A stretch of DNA of 64,000 bases from positions 166,501-230,500 of the forward strand of contig CAUYUJ010016484.1 in NCBI GenBank assembly GCA_963575745.1. Reading direction: 5' to 3'. Both the position numbers and the translations under genes were made by a program. The notes beneath the pieces are model-generated. The model was not told the DNA's origin, did no database searches, and saw only the letters and a program-made list of their open reading frames with translations. The stretch is from Prorocentrum cordatum (Eukaryota; Sar; Dinophyceae; Prorocentrales; Prorocentraceae). Positions 62,801 through 64,000 of the stretch are shown here, piece after piece (the first letter of the stretch is position 1; each line of letters begins with the position of its first letter).

Positions 62801-63712
62801 TCCCACTGGGGCGCTGGGGACGTGGGGGGGAGGGGGGGAGGTGACGTGCGTCGCAACGCGGAATAAATTGTCGGGGCGGAGGGTGCACAGGGCGGAGCTC
62901 CCTCTGGGGCGCTTGGAATTCGGGGGGGCTCGGGCGGAGCAGAGAGCCACGGGGCGGGGGTCCACTGTGGCGCTGGAGAGGTGGGGGGAGGAGTGGGGGA
63001 GGTGGCGTGCGTCGCGACGAGGAATAAACTTGTCGGGGCGGAGAGGGCACGGGGCGGAGCCCCCACTGGGGCGCTGGGGACGCACGGGGAAAGGTGGGGG
63101 AGGTGGTTTGCGTCGCGACGCGGTATAAAGTGGTCGTGGCGGAGGGGGCAGTGGGCGGGGCCCCCACTGGGGGGAGGGGAGGTGGTGATGTGGTGCGTGA
63201 GGAGGGGGAGGTGGCGTGCGTCGCGACGCGGAATAAATTGTCGGGCGGCGGGGGCCCGGGGCGGAGTCTCCCACTGAGAACGCTGGGGACGCGGGGGGGA
63301 AGGTGGGGGAGGTGGTGTGCGTCGCGACGCGGGATAGAGCGCTCGTCGCGGAGGGGGCAATGAGCGGGGCTCCCACTGGGGCGCTGGGGGGGCTCGGGCG
63401 GAGTAGAGGGCCACGGGGCGGGGGTCCCACTGGCGCTGGGGACGCGGGGGGAGGAGTGGGGGAGGTGGCGTGCGTCGCGACGCGGAATAAAGTTGTCGGG
63501 GCGGAGAGGGCACGGGGCGGAGCCCCCACTGGGGCGCTGGGGACGCGGGGGGGAAAGGTGGGGGAGGTGGTGTGCGTCGCGACGCGTAATAAAGTGGTCG
63601 TGGCGGAGGGTGCACTGAGCGGGGTCCCCACTGGGGGAGGGGAGGTGGTGACGTGGTGCGTGAGGAGGGGGAGGTGAGTGTGCGTCGCGACGCGGAATAA
63701 AGTTGTCGGAGC
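59855..63712. repeat. GC-rich satellite, ~100-160 bp irregular units, two variants
   Basis: Each unit carries CGACGCGGAATAAA, TCGGGGCGGAGGGGGCAC and CCACTGGG(C/G)CGCTGGGGA. The variant to about 61.9 kb has GGTTCCACTGGGCCGCTGGGGAACG. The variant from 61.96 kb has CCCCACTGGGGCGCTGGGGACGCG and GTGCGTCGCGACGCGG. Minus-strand frames of 490-550 codons across the array (Pro-, Ser- and Arg-rich) come from repeat composition. AATAAA recurs in nearly every unit. Confidence 0.9.
59964..60160. mobile_element. family 10 inverted-repeat element, copy 2, inside the satellite
   Basis: TCGGGTCGGGCGAAAGGGGG to CCCCCTTTCGTCCGGCCCGA. The core matches 48733-48920 closely (TTTCCCGGCGCCTCCCGGCG, TATCGAGGAATGGGCCCATC). 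It interrupts the second or third satellite unit. Confidence 0.75.
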
Positions 63713-63873
63713 TCTAGACACCCTGTGCAAGATAATAGACACATACAACAGGATTCCCCATATGTTCGTATAGTCTGGGTTTTTGTCTCCCCCCCCCCCA
63801 CTTTCCATATTTTCTTATATTTCTCTGGGTAACCGACGACGAATTGTGTCTGTCTGATTTTTTCCTCCCGAGT
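63713..63873 (+). mobile_element. family 4 mini-element with altered 5' head
   Basis: ATTCCCCATATGTTC, CTGGGTTTTTGTCTCCCCCC, CCATATTTTCTTATATT and CGACGACGAATTGTGTCTG match the family. The head is TCTAGACACCCTGTGCAAG instead of TGAAGGGGCCC. The same head occurs alone at about 61925, so it may be a hybrid end. Confidence 0.65.
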
Positions 63874-63976
63874 CTCTTGGCAAGAGAGCCCCGAACTCCA
63901 AGAAGCACTGGCTAAATACGGATGCAACCTTGCCCGCACTCGGGGCCGTCGTCGCCGGCGTCGCCGGGGCTCTGAG

Positions 63977-64000
63977 CCTCCTCCTCCTCCTCCTCCTCCT
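63977..64000. repeat. (TCC)n microsatellite at window end
   Basis: CTC triplets run to the last base. Confidence 0.9.

Noticed and set aside
60695-63939. Minus-strand open frames of about 490-555 codons, Pro/Ser/Arg-rich
   Set aside because: They lie in a GC-rich satellite and several overlap in different frames; composition explains them.

Overview
The window looks like dinoflagellate nuclear DNA. Four things point there. (1) A 22-nt stretch at 10673-10694 matches the dinoflagellate trans-spliced leader (SL) with one mismatch, 88 nt upstream of a long reading frame. (2) Two large non-LTR retrotransposon copies share a C-terminal layout: RNase H, then a Cx2C finger, then an LAGKxP-type tail. 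(3) Purine/pyrimidine triplet microsatellites are extremely dense. (4) The best coding-like stretches use G/C-ending codons. I cannot name the species. I saw no rRNA, tRNA, CRISPR array or prokaryotic gene organisation, and no clearly intact cellular gene. Most long open frames lie in tandem repeats whose period is a multiple of three, and I did not call them.

Layout. 0.24-1.68 kb is a 424-bp tandem repeat. 2-9.6 kb holds inverted-repeat mini-elements, GC-rich degenerate repeats, (ATC)n, (CGT)n, (CCAG)n and a 100-N assembly gap. 10.67-16.73 kb is a broken but nearly full-length retrotransposon: SL relic, zinc ribbon with charged helical region, AP-like endonuclease, reverse transcriptase, RNase H, zinc finger. 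17-26 kb is microsatellite-rich and carries mini-elements and ~10.5-bp-phased arrays. 26.4-28.6 kb is a 90-bp satellite array nested inside an inverted-repeat element. 28.7-35.5 kb is purine tracts, GA-rich DNA, G-rich DNA and a long phased array containing a 153-bp palindrome. 35.7-37.0 kb is a second, older copy of the satellite-bearing element, interrupted by three mini-elements. 37-51.7 kb is mixed repeats and mini-elements with a few coding-like fragments. 51.79-55.35 kb is a 5'-truncated retrotransposon that keeps an 880-residue open RT/RNase H frame. 55.9-58.2 kb is low-copy DNA. 59.8-63.7 kb is a GC-rich satellite.

At least ten families of short (120-215 bp) non-coding inverted-repeat elements are present. 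Several are flanked by target-site duplications (TSDs) visible directly in the sequence (5 bp, 8 bp or TA), so they are real insertions. None encodes a transposase here, so an autonomous partner must lie elsewhere. The retrotransposons are the only recognisable protein-coding modules, and element 1 suggests that this lineage was copied from an SL-capped mRNA. All family and function statements are by eye; no search was run.
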